64,000 bases of DNA from Phytophthora sp. 'mugwort' (Eukaryota > Oomycota > Peronosporomycetes > Peronosporales > Peronosporaceae): NCBI GenBank assembly GCA_033558025.1, contig JAUCEF010000013.1:2783001-2847000 (forward strand), given 5' to 3'. The position numbers and the translations under genes were made by a program. Below, piece by piece: positions 45,600-56,639 of the stretch; the first letter of the stretch is position 1; each line of letters begins with the position of its first letter. The notes under the pieces are model-generated. The model ran no database searches and had not been told where the DNA came from. It was given only the letters and a program-made list of their open reading frames with translations.

Positions 45600-46690
45600 A
45601 AAGGTGTAGACGTAGGACCATGCAGTTGACATCCGCCATTTTCAGGTTAAAGTAGTGCAGTCATTCGTAAAAAATTCCGGATGTCATCCAAGCGCTTCTT
45701 TTGTGGCCTTTTACAGAATAGGTTTACCTTTAATAGCCCCCCCCCAATTTTAAAGCACCGGTGATTTTTTGCCGTAGCAATGACAATTGGGTCGAGCTTG
45801 TCGGAGCCAGTCGCGTTGCAGCAGAAACTCAAAGTCAAACGTTGCATTTGCTTCGTTTTGCCATTGCGTTGGGTCGTTGTTAGCGTTCGATTAGGTGCCG
45901 GACGGTAGAAAAACGCTGTTTCGTCGACGTTGAACACGTTCTCAGGAGCGAACCGTACCACCTGCTTTTGCAACGGGAGCATGGCACCGTGCACAGCATC
46001 ATCTCACGCAGCGCCGTCTTCTCCGTGTAGCGGCGCGAGCAAATAACATTACAGTTTTTAAGCTTTGGAGCCGGCCGTTGCTAAGTCGGAGCTGCGGGGA
46101 TCGGTTCGAACCGCTCCGTGACCTCACGCGCCTTCAGCAAGACCACACGTCCGCCATCGGGATTCTAGCTTCGTTCCGAAAGAAAAAAATCATTAAGGTC
46201 GCTCTTAAATTGAGGGAATTTCACACAACGCTGCTCAGTTGTCTTCATGTCGACATGACTGAAGTAGGAGGAAGGCAAGGCGCGTAATTCGGGCGAGCGT
46301 AGCACGGCTGGCACGGGCCTTGAACGCCGGGTAGATTCATTCAGAGAGCATGAAGTTGTTGATGCCAGGACGCTGCTTGAGGTTAGGTGAACTTGGAGTT
46401 TTTGCTCGAGCGTCGGACAGGTCCGCGAAGGCAAGGGAACGAGGGAGCGAAGAGGGCTTGCAGGGAGTGGTTATTTGAAGTTCTTTGAAGAGTGTATGGA
46501 TGAGCAGTGCGAGTCAAATAAGTAGGTTAGACGTACTTGAGTCCTCCAAAATGTGACTCATATACGTTTTATTCATATAAACAGAGGTCATACAAAACGT
46601 AAGTGTAATATTTGTTACCGACACAGCCTGGATCAAATAAACAGCAAAGCTCAAATAGGGGGATCATATAAACAGGTTTGGCTGTGCACT
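45600..46690 (-). mobile_element. Tigger/pogo element, copy 2, truncated
   Basis: This is a relative of the 19904-21825 element in the same orientation. Shared blocks include the helix-turn-helix part near 46165-46434, ENVFNVDETAFFYRPAPNRT near 45940 (first catalytic D) and KRLDDIRNFLRMTALL near 45670, where the 45600 end is lost before the second catalytic block. The right end is well kept: ATCATATAAACAGGTTTGGC and then an ACTGTA terminus near 46690. Frameshifts and the missing C-terminus make it inactive. Confidence 0.65.
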
Positions 46691-47949
46691 GTATTAGCAC
46701 AGAAATCGTCAGATTCTCTGGCTGTCGTAATCCCCGCGTCAAAAGCGTTACCCAATCTGCACAGGGGTTAGGTATCTTGGACGCTTCGCCGAAACCATAA
46801 AATGCACGAACTTAATGGTAACAAAACGGTTCTCTAAACGTACACACTGTGTGACACACAGATTGCCGAAGTGACCAGGCGCGCGCGGAGCTCAGCTTCA
46901 GCATAGAGCTTCGTCGATCAACTGACTCGGTGCCCTGATGCTCGCGCGGCTCAGCACCGTGACACTATTGATTTGGCTACAGAAGTGACTAGGCGCAGTG
47001 TGTGGCGTTTGCTCACAAACGTTGAGGTGGCACAAGGTCGGACGCAGCTGACTTACAAATTGAAACGACTCAGCCCGTTCGTCTATTGCCGCTGAGACTA
47101 AATTTGCTCTGTTCGCCAAACACAGTGTTAATCGCAGCAGTGGGATCAGAGTTACTTTCGCACAATTTAATGCATTTCTTTTCGTGCGAAGGGAATCGGC
47201 CTCCTAGAAATTACATGGGTCTGCGGCTACGCCTTTGATCTGAAGTCGTGACATGCTTCAACTCTAACAATGAACGCGACTCGAGGCATGGTAGCCATGG
47301 CGTAGATCAGTCGTTTAAACTGTCAAACCTGCGTTACCAGTAAACTATCGGCAATTTAAAAAGATCGACGTTAGCGTCACAAAGCCGGATTGTACCGTCG
47401 CACCTAATTGAGTATGCTAGTCACGCTGTGATACACATCCTCTGTGTTGCCATTGGACAAATGCACAAAATCCACAATATAAGAACACAATGAGTAACTT
47501 ACACAAGTCTGTTTTAAAAAATTACGCAGGGCGGTTTCATAAATTTCATAAAGTTAGACATATTACCGTTTGCGCATGCGATATGTCGACTAAATGTCGT
47601 ACAAACATAGTTTGGATGTTGATTGAATGTGCGCAATAGTAAAATACTCGAACACTTCTTCGGCATCACCCACTCCGCGCAGGGTCAAGACGTTTCACCA
47701 GGAAGCTGTCCTATATCCCAACTGTTCAGTGTGCGTCGACCCATCGTACACGTTGCTGGCCCGTAAGATGATACATATGAGGGTCCGCAAAATCTCAAAA
47801 TCATTGCACGATTACATGATAATTTCTCTCATGAGTACATGAGTACGAGTGAAGCATCGTTAAGTATAGAATGATCACCTGATGAATAGTTTTTAGTGAA
47901 AAAACATAAAGCTACCCCAGCAATGCCTTCAGCATATACCGCATTCTGA
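46691..47949. other. Non-genic stretch
   Basis: I see no assignable coding, RNA or repeat feature between the Tigger copy and the C-terminal remnant of the MULE-ULP1 gene. The distal flank of that MULE, with its terminal repeat, may lie here but was not recognised. Confidence 0.4.
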
Positions 47950-48177
47950 TGTATCGTAGAAGACCTTTTGACGGGAAGGTTGACAATGCTATTCCTCGCA
48001 CAGTACACTTGAAAATAGAAGCACGAGCGGGCTGCATTTGTAGCCATCCGATTGCTTCAGACTTTCCTCTCGTTTTGTTTGTATTGTGCTTGTGGTCTCC
48101 CCGAACAAGGTCTCGACGATGGCCTCACATCCCTCAATTGTTTTCGCTTTTGAAGAGGGTCAAACGCAGTGAGCATT

Positions 48178-48711
48178 TGTAAGGATGTGGTTTGCAATTA
48201 CAACACATTTTACATCGGTTACGTATGGGTAAAACCTTTGGCCCCGACACAATCGATATACGCACAGTCTGGTGCAGATGTAACGTTTCTATCGTCCAAG
48301 GCAAAGTTCACGGGTTCGAGTCCCATCGCATCGACAACACATTTTATTTTGCATATTTTGCATAAATTGCACATAAGGACGACACCACGACATCTTCCAA
48401 GGATCACGTATGTGAACTATACTCATGGTACACGCAATCATTATCATGATGACGAAACCAGAGAATGTCCCAGAGTCTCCAGCCAATCAGATAGTCAATA
48501 GAGTGTGACGTGTAGGTTTGCAGGTGATGTAGAGGAATGGTTGGTCACCGTGCGGAGAATATCCAGCGTGGCATAAAAGGACATACAAGAGCCTCCATGG
48601 CGGCTTAGATATAGCGCTAGCGAACTAAGGACCGCCCAAAAATGAATCACTTCCAAATTTCCTTCCTACTCGACAACTCCTTCCCCTTCTCCTCCGCCCC
48701 ACATCATTACA
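48178..48711 (+). repeat. Solo LTR of a Ty3/gypsy family
   Basis: The 534-bp sequence begins TGTAAGGATGTGG and ends CACATCATTACA, with TGTAA/TTACA inverted ends. It matches, in inverse orientation, the 3' LTR at 61339-61869 over its whole length, with few differences. GCATT flanks it on both sides (48173-48177 and 48712-48716), a 5-bp target duplication. A lone LTR with intact duplication is the product of recombination between the two LTRs of a former full element. Confidence 0.93.
48253..48334 (+). other. tRNA-like segment with Pol III B-box inside the solo LTR
   Basis: Within the LTR, GGTTCGAGTCC at 48313-48323 is a perfect B-box. It sits in a T-arm-like hairpin (ACGGG, loop TTCGAGT, CCCAT). 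GCACAGTCTGGTGC at about 48262-48275 resembles a D-arm/A-box. TCGAT at 48253 pairs with ATCGA at the 3' side as a partial acceptor stem. The anticodon arm is weak and there is a long variable region, so it resembles a decayed class II tRNA or a SINE head rather than a working tRNA gene. The other LTR copy has the same segment. Confidence 0.5.
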
Positions 48712-51700
48712 GCATTTGTGGTGTTGCTTGCAGGTCGAACACGGCGCCGCACAGGTGGTTATTACCGAGGCGGATTGGGAGTAGCACGAATCCATTGCGA
48801 CTGTGAAACGGTTCGTTGCCTGCGATAATCTTGTATAATATTTTTCGTTTCGCAGAATGCCGGACAATGATCTCAATCGGGCCACATTCTTCGTGAATCA
48901 TTGTCATCCATGCATCGTCATTGAGTCATTCTTCGTCTCAAAAACGCAAGATTGCGTCATTTGAATCCGTCCGAAAGGCGATTCTCGACTCATAGTCAAG
49001 AGTAGTCTCCGAATTGCTATAGTCGCTTCGTCTTTGTCAAGATCTGAGCACTCATCGAAACCAGTTGATATTCGGAGTCGATTCAGCGATGCAGCTTGGA
49101 CCCACCATATGCTATCGGATACCGCTGTCATAGTTTCATCACCTCATGATATTCCACCATGACGTACAGCTGCTCTTGGCTAAACACGCCAACCCTAGGT
49201 ACCCGATGGCTGAACAGTGAAAGCGATTCGCATAATCTTCCAAAAGCTGCCAGCATTTCGCCAGAAAAAAAATCGCTCCGTATAAACAAACTTAATATCG
49301 CTTGCACACTCGTGAGGAGTAATCAACGTAGCGATGGATTGTTTTCTGGGGACAAACGTCTTCACATTGAAACGAGCTAAAACCTCGTGCGCACACTCAT
49401 AGCTGAACGTTGATTTCAGCACTCAAGATACGTACGAGTGGTCACTGGTATTAGTGTTCTCTGTACAAGATTCATGGCCTCCTTGCGCGATTCAGTCATT
49501 CGTTGCCACTTTTCTTTCTGTGGTATTTTTCCAATTTTAGGACGCCCTATGCTCTTGGTACTCTTTGATACGAATAATGACGTATCCTTGATAGAGCTGG
49601 AGCTCTGTTTGGGCCTCCCGGATGTGGCCCCTTCGACGCTTGTTTCACCTAGACGCCCTGAGCCTCGTATTCCGCCGCTGTGACGTTTTGTAGGAGAGAC
49701 TTCGTCTTTGTGACTTGTTGGCGCTCCGTCGGGGTGGCATTGTGCAGTCGGTTGATCTTGTCCCTCTCCGATTTGCTTGACGCATTGCATCGATAGTGGG
49801 GGGCATCCTCGTCTCCGGGACTCATGACCACGTCATTTGCAGGCACCAAAGTTGATATCTGAGAGAATGGATCCAGCTCAGATAATTTATAATTAGTCGG
49901 ACCACCCAGTAGGTTCGGAGCAAAAGGAAAGAACTGCCACCAAGTAATCTGCTCAAATCGATGCAGAGCCGCCAGCATCTCCGTGAAAAAAAACTGGGGT
50001 ACCGTCATGATGTCGGCGATACGCGTCTCAACATCGTGAGATACACGAAATTTTCGTGCCCGCCGTTCAGTGTCGAATGCCGGGATGCCGTTAGTGAAGA
50101 CTGCTTTCAGATTATTCTTCGCGTGGTTCGTCCTCGTCAACTGGAATGTTTATTGGGCATGTTAGACTCCAACGCGGGTGGATATGCTTTATCAGGCTAG
50201 GACTCTTGTTGGAAATCAGACGCCAATAGATGGCATGGCGACAAGGTAGCAGCTCTGTCCTCATGAAAGTTTACGAACACCGATAGGTCTATAATATCAA
50301 CAGTATCAAGTCAAATGATGTCAAATGTATAAAAATCATCAGTTAAAACGTAAGCGAACTTACGCTTGTATCAACGTGATATTTGCGTTCCGGTTCCGTT
50401 GGTGACGTCAGTTCGAATACATGGTCTTGCACCTCTACAATGTTTTCTGGGTCTTTCGGTAGTTTGCCACGCGATATTGTTTTCCACAAGCTGGTACGCG
50501 TGTTGGCCAACTTCTTTAGCCAACTTCTCCAACTTAGAATCTGCCCCGCTGTAACGCATACACCCAACATTTGTAATCCGCTTTGTGTACTCCATTTCAG
50601 CGATCGATTGCAATAATAAACTGTATCCACACATTCGTCGAGCATCATGGTGGGCTTCAATACGTCTTTTAGATGACCCCAGGCTGCTTCTAGGCTAGCA
50701 AACCACATATCGCACGTTAGCAAAAGGTTCCTCACCTCATTCATAGAGCATGGAAGTCATACCGATTGTTAGTGGCGTTTCCTAGATGTGGAACGCCTAC
50801 ACGCCCAAAGCCGCTTCACATTTGTTTTTCTACGTTGGTGTCAATTTGTGTTGAAGTAGTTCAAAAACCAATGATCTGGCTTCGGAACGTCTTCGTATTG
50901 TAGAGTTTTCTTGACTTCCACAATATAGTACTAGTACTTTCGACCAGTCCCATATTCAGCCTTTGTCTGCGCATCTAGCATGATGTGAACGGCATCTTCC
51001 ACATATCTCGATCCAGCAATCCGTATTCTCGCTTTGCCACCTCGGTTCGAAGGTATTTGATAACGTGACACATTCAAACACAGAAGAATCCGCGCCCCAG
51101 GTAAAATATCTCGCAGCAGTTAAATCTCCCCGAAGTCTTTGTCCACGATAATGACAAGGACTGGATGCCAGGTGGGGTTGAATGACTTAAACGAAGTAAT
51201 TCCGTCCGTAAGACATTCTGCACTCTCGTTTTCCATTAGCGCATGCTGCGAGTACTGCCCCTATGCAACCGTCACAACACCAAAATACAACCAAAATAGC
51301 GCGACGAGCGACAATATAAGCCCACAGACACAATACAGTCGCACAGGCACAAAATAACCAAAATACAGTCACACAGCATTAGCGTCCACGTTTAATCAAG
51401 TGCAGCAATCTCAACAGAAGATCGCGTACGTACGTGTCCAAAACCATCGTGGATCATGAAGTAAAGAGCTTGTAGCGCGCGCCATTGGTGTTGTGAGTTG
51501 CGTCGACCATCAGCCCCTCTGGTAACGCCTCGAAAAATCTGCGCATCTGATGTGCCTGGAATGTGATAGTCTGGGCCACAGTTTGTCGTCATCGACGTAG
51601 ATAGTAGCTGTGTTTTCCTTTCGGGATCCGGTGAAGTCGCTCAGAATGGACTTAGTCTTGATTCCACGGCATTTGGGCCGGACGACCATCCTTCAGTTTC

Positions 51701-52697
51701 TGGACGAGGTTTTGCACGTCTCGCAGTGTCACCTTTTTCCCTACGAAAAGCGAATGCACAAGTTAAATAAACCAGTAAACCAGCGAGACGTCTTACCCGT
51801 TTTTGCCTCTCAAATACCACCGGATGAGTTTCTTTTTTCGCCCCAGCCATTTGGAGTTCATCGACGAAATCTATCACGGCCGCATCATCAACTCGGCGGT
51901 TGGCAGGGTGATTGCCGTAGGACGTCGACCCCAATGCATGGTTGTGCGTCGTGTTCTGTTGTGTTACCTTGACTTGGAAGCCGACGTCGGGCACCCACAC
52001 CACCGTGATTGACAGCTGCGCGTCACATTTCGCCGACTTGACGAAATTGTTCTTGCGCTTGCCTATAGCACGGCTAGCGCATCTCCATCCATGCGTGTAG
52101 CATAGTCTGCAGCAGTCTACTCGAAAGCAAGCGGGATCTTTGTCGTAGCCGTCAGCGTATCCGCCTTTGCAGCTCAGCATTCCTCGTAGCGACACCGGTT
52201 GACGTTCGCTTGCGGAAGACCTGGTGAGTAGGGTCCTGATACTCGGTCAAGGCTGTGAAGACCTCGTCCCAATTTGCATAGTAGAGCTGCTCCATACGGG
52301 GCGCACAGACAGAAATAGTAGCAGGAACGTCTGGGTCGTTCGCCTCTGCTGACTCCTTGCTGGCATCCGTATCGGAACCAGAAGACTCGACGGTTGCATC
52401 TGCTAGCTCCTTGTGAGCCTCCGTGCCGGAACCCCACGACGATGCGGGCTCGCCATGATTTTGGGGGGAATTCGAAAGGAAAGGCTGAAAACGGCTGGAA
52501 AGAGGAGAAGGGGTGTTTTTCTATTTTCAAACTGTCTCAAAAGTAGGGAAATTTCAATCGAAAAGTATTCGTTGTCGGGATTTTATTTTTAATTATCATG
52601 CACTCAAGTTGTGACTTTATCCACTTCCATTTGAAAATTAGTCTACTGGTTTACACTTTAAAGTGACCCTTTTGACAAGTTTTTGAAGCAGCTGATT

Positions 52698-53118
52698 TTA
52701 CTGGGCGCTCACTGGCAGAAACACTTTAACGCGTTTGACAAGTGACGCTATTGACTGGGGGTTACGGTACCGTATTTCGCATGTAGAAAGATGCACCGGC
52801 ATATGAGATTCACCTTGATATCGACCAATACATCGAGCTACCCAGAGTAGCTTGAAACGCATGTAGAGCTGCAGTCTCTGGCCCCACAAACTGATACTAA
52901 TTTCCCGCCTGTCGTCGGCCTCCAGCATAGGCAGCTTGAAGCGGCGCGCCGCCCACAATCCCAGCAGGTTCTTGCGCCTCATTTCGGCCACGCGGCGAAA
53001 CGAGGGTTGCTGCTGGATAGATGTCATAGCGAAAGTGGCGTGTGCTACACGACTGGTGCTCGCAACAGTCGCTAAGTTCGCGCAGAAGCGTGCCCATTTT
53101 TTAATTTGCGTCTCAGTC
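52698..53118 (-). CDS. Fragment resembling ATP synthase zeta/inhibitor family (DUF1476)
   Basis: The minus strand is open from about 53118 and reads WARFCANLATVASTSRVAHA, presequence-like in composition. Then comes FRRVAEMRRKNLLGLWAARR, which resembles the conserved helix of the DUF1476/zeta family (A-x-x-R-R-N-K-L-L-G-L-W-A-A). The family's C-terminal helix is not recognisable downstream. A frame-1 ATG at 53097 and an in-frame ATG at 53027 are candidate starts. It may be a short mitochondrial gene with a missed intron, a decayed copy, or a chance match over about 20 residues. Confidence 0.35.
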
Positions 53119-53595
53119 TATAACACTCAAACGGCTACGAGAAGTGTGACTTACAGGTAGATTACGACTGCCTTGCTGCTGCCTCGTTAGTGGACGAGCT
53201 GCATAAATTGTCTCTGATAGGACCAGTGTCTACTGCTGTAGACTATACTCACGAGTTCGATCGCAATTTTGATCTCATCTGACGTTGAAGAATTCGTAGT
53301 TAGCTTCTCCAAGAATTTATACAAACAGTTACATTTCCTTTTAAAGGCTTTCTTTTTTATGATGGGTGCATCTTTCTACATGCGAAGTACGGTACTACTA
53401 CATGGACTAACTACTATGCTTGACCTTACCTCTATATCATTTTCTGAGCCATCCAATAGTAGTCGTAGCAGGTTCTATTATCTCTTTTTTTCTAGCGATA
53501 CTAATATCTGAATTACTTCAGCCCTATATATTTTGGTCTTGCAAATCGTGGGGTTGGGTCGAAAAGTGGTAGACCCCTCGTACTGCGGCACCGCG
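53119..53595. promoter_or_regulatory. Upstream region of the 2OG oxygenase gene
   Basis: About 480 bp of AT-rich DNA lies between the divergent starts of the zeta-like fragment and the oxygenase gene. No defined motif is claimed. Confidence 0.3.
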
Positions 53596-54867
53596 ATGCT
53601 CGAAATCCCCGTGATTGACCTCAAGTACTACAAAGCCACCGGCGACAGGGCTGAGTGCGAGAAAGCTGCCGAGTCGTTGCACAAGTTCGGCGTGCTCTGC
53701 GTCCGCGATGAGGTACAATTGTCCACCACGGCCGAAAGAAAAAAATCGGCGAGACTGATGTCTTGCTTTCGCGCAGCGAGCGGCAGATAGGGACAACGAT
53801 ACATTCCTGGACATGATGGAGCGATATTTTGAGTCGACGGACTTCGTGGAGGACGCGCGTCCGGAGTATCACTACCAGGTGGGCGTCACGCCCGAGCGCA
53901 AGGAGCGTGCACGAAACCACTGCGCTCGTGCGGAAACGCTGGACAAGCGCCATGCTCCTGTGTCTCTGTGCCCTCCCGAGGCGGACAAGAAAAGCCGCTT
54001 CTTCTGGCGTGTCGGCGAACGCCCCGTGGTGAGCTGTAAATGAAGTTGTCTATCCTGTGATGCAAGCCGAAGAGAGTTACCTGATGTCTGTGTTGTGAAA
54101 CTATTTTACTTGTGTTGGAGTAGGAGACCAAGTTCAAAGAGCTGAATGCGGAGCCGGTGATCCCCAGGAAATTCCCGGAGTGGGAAAGCGTCATGAACAT
54201 GTGGGGCGGCAAGATGCTTCACGCCATCACGGATCTTGTGGAGATCGTTGCGCTTGGTCTGGATCTGGATAAGGACGCACTGGTGGACCGCATCAAGTAC
54301 GGTCCACACTTGCTGGCACCTACAGGCAGCAACTTCAATGTATTCAACCAACTGAACGATGTTCTCGCGGCCTATCATTACGGTGAGTTGGAGGGGAAAC
54401 AATCTGTGGCGCCTTGGAACATGGCAAAAGTGTTCTAACGACATAATGCTACAGACCTCAACTTGCTGACGATCCATGGCAAGTCTCGCTTTCCTGGGCT
54501 GTACATCTGGCTTCGAGATGGCACGCGCGCGGCTGTAAAGATTCCGGTTGGGTGTCTGCTCGTTCAAGCGGGCAAACAGATGGAGTACCTGACGGGTGGA
54601 TACGTCCAAGCGGGTTTCCATGAAGTGGTGGTAGCGGACTCGACGCTTGAGACGATCGTTCGACGCAAGAATGCTGGCAAAAGTCTTTGGCGGGTCTCCT
54701 CGACTCTCTTCTCGCACACCGCATCCGACAAGACACTGGAACCTTTGGGACACTTCGCGACACCAGAGACGTTAGCTAAGTACCCTCCTATTCTTGCAGG
54801 CGATCAAGTACTGGAAGAGCTTTCGCAAATTGAACTCGGCATGGGCTTCACTCTCCATCGCGAGTAG
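53596..54867 (+). CDS. 2-oxoglutarate/Fe(II) dioxygenase, isopenicillin N synthase-like
   Basis: These enzymes couple oxidation of a small molecule to decarboxylation of 2-oxoglutarate. Four exons (53596-53712, 53777-54028, 54124-54382, 54455-54867) keep phase and give 346 residues. The N-terminus MLEIPVIDLKYY and LHKFGVLCVRDE is the family's DIOX_N region. RFFWRVGERP and ELNAEPVIPRKFPEWE follow. The iron site is complete: HxD is created across the last intron (CAT TAC G/AC), giving H-Y-D-L-N-L-L, and the distal His is in GGYVQAGFHEVVV. The 2OG-binding R-x-S is in LWRVSSTLFSH. The start at 53596 is preferred to 53533 because the conserved region begins there. The substrate cannot be told. It converges on the coiled-coil gene. 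Confidence 0.88.
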
Positions 54868-55198
54868 ATTGTCTTATCATTTGCATAAAAGGGTTAACTG
54901 AACATTGGTGCTCACTGAATGATGCATAGCACCCATTAGTTATGATACTTTCAGTGTCATCTACTTGTTGTTTCTTGACACTTATCGTCATTAGTTTTTT
55001 TTTAGTTTATTGTATTCCGAGTGTCTAGTGTTCCTATCTCATCCTAAACGCTAACAGTGCCCTACCTCGTTGTCATCTACAGGTTAACGTATCGACAAAT
55101 AGGCTTTGTCTGTTTAATGTCGTTGCCTCGATAACTAACGCTATCCTGTGTAAATGATCTGCTCAATGAATACGGAAACAAAATGATACCATCCCGAG

Positions 55199-56450
55199 TT
55201 AGATTTGTCGTTTGACCAATTTTGAGCAAAAAGCCTTAAGCCTTACCGATCCTGGTGGTACGACACCCTTTTCGCTGTCGTGTAGCTGACAGAGATTGGC
55301 AACTTGAAGTCGCTTGCCTTGAACCGTGCTCAAGAGCTGCTTCCCTCGGTATGTGCTGGATGTTGCACTATGAGACTTATGCACAGCAGCTATAGCGTTG
55401 GTCGAGAATACTTTCATGCTGTGCATATCCATAGTGTGTGCGTGTTTCATGTCCACTTTCAGGTTTGTCATCCGTTGCAGTTCCCTGAAAATAAAAATTT
55501 ATCGACAAACGAGCAAAAGTGTCAGTCTATCAGAGTTTTCACTGCAGCTCAAGCCCGATCAGTGACTTGCGTCTTTCGATGGTTGTCGTTTGCTCGCATG
55601 ACCACGTAGCGTTTCTCGGTGAGTTTTTCTTCCGCCTCTGCTAGTTCCTGTTGCTGCTTCTGTGCTAGCAGAGCGAGCTTGTTCTCCTTAAATTTCTCAA
55701 ATTTTGCGTTGTTAATTGCGCGCTGGTCGTGTTCCATGGCATCTGCGCGGACGAACACATTTTTCGCGTCTTCGAACAGCTTAAGTCTCGCCAGACTCTT
55801 CTCTGTGTTTCTGAGTTCGAGTAATAACTTGGAATATTTCACATGGGGTTCCTGTAACTTGTTCAGGTACGTTTCGAGTTGTGCACATTCCACTTGGTGT
55901 GTTTTCTTCAGCTGCTCCTGGTGGTGCCTTACCTCTCGTTCGCACGCGTCCATTTGGGCTGCGCATTGGACGTCGCTACGCTGCTTAGCGAGTCCAATAC
56001 CGCGACTGAATTGCTGTTCCTCTTTCTTCTGTCGTCGACTCTCGTACGTTGCCTGCATCTGCACGAATTCACGCTTGATAAGACGTAATCGGTTGCGCAA
56101 CAGGATAGCCTTGTCGTATTTGGTGGTATTCAAGGAGAGATCGAGGAGCAGCTCATTCAGCTCGGCTCGAATTTTCTTAAAGTTGGTGCACTGGTCGTGT
56201 TTGTCGATAAAATCATCTGCCGAGAAGCCAAACACAGCGAATACATCCACCAATGACTTGATGTCCATTGGGTTCATCTTTGACCCTATAGGGGCTTTGG
56301 AATCTAACACAGAAAGTTGTTCTGCCTTCATGATAGCGAACTGCAGATCATCACGTAGCTGTCGAGGCAAAAACAGGTCAGCGAACACATTTTAATAGTA
56401 ACAGAAATTGCTTTCGACTGCGTTACCTGCTGCATCTGCTCTTCATCCAT
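55199..56450 (-). CDS. Coiled-coil protein of unknown function
   Basis: A tiny first exon, MDEEQMQQ (56450-56427), splices to LRDDLQFAIMKAEQLSV at about 56368. A long exon follows with MNPMDIKSLVDVFAVFGFSA (a possible degenerate EF-hand-like or calponin-like start) and about 200 residues of charged coiled coil (for example KFKENKLALLAQKQQQELAE). A last exon (55484-55199) encodes ELQRMTNLKVDMKHAHTMDM and ends KAFCSKLVKRQI. The join into the last exon needs a phase that I could not match to a canonical donor, so that border is unsure. There is no signal or membrane segment. A cytoskeletal or ciliary role is conceivable but unproven. Confidence 0.65.
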
Positions 56451-56639
56451 GGTGAGGAGAACAAACCACCAGCCGCGACAAGAGAGCGACCTACACAAAG
56501 AATGAAGCTTAAAAAATGTAGCAGGAGAATGAACACATCCATTTTTGGTTCTCACTAAAAATACGAGCAATCTACTGGAATTAAAAATGTATTTTTTACC
56601 CAAGTAAAGTCTTTCAACACGCTCGATGACGTTGTAGGT

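Larger units (their letters stand above)
48173..48716. repeat. 5-bp target-site duplication GCATT bounding the solo LTR
   Basis: GCATT at 48173-48177 and 48712-48716 are the two copies. Removing the LTR and one copy joins the interrupted peptidase frame (...QATPQM to LTAFDPLQ) without a shift. Confidence 0.9.
47950..52456 (-). pseudogene. MULE transposase continuing into a ULP1/C48 SUMO-protease-like domain
   Basis: Reading leftward from a start at 52456: an N-terminal DNA-binding part with CYTHGWRCASRAIGKRK and TTHNHALG (near 52090-51920), then VQKLKDGRPAQMPWNQ (near 51700). The DDE core includes IIVDKDFGEI near 51140 (second catalytic D). Then CDMWFASLEAAWGHLKDVL, and PERKYHVDTSVSSLTF at 50343 leads into the SWIM-finger region. 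A Lys/Ser-rich linker has GRPKIGKIPQKEKW near 49530. The peptidase part follows: VSDSIWWVQAASLNRLRI near 49120, GFVLLPIRLGNNHLCGAVFD with catalytic-type His (48755-48757), TAFDPLQ with Asp (48159-48161), and KQSDGYKCSPLVLLF with Gln and Cys (Cys at 48034-48036). The His-Asp and Gln-Cys spacing suits C48. Several frameshifts, plus a solo LTR at 48178-48711, break it. Confidence 0.65.

Noticed and set aside
48253..48334. Functional tRNA gene
   Set aside because: Anticodon stem is poor, acceptor stem incomplete, and the block recurs as part of an LTR; kept only as tRNA-like.
55619..56395. 258-codon plus-strand frame
   Set aside because: Antisense of the coiled-coil gene; Ser/Cys/Leu-rich composition without family features.
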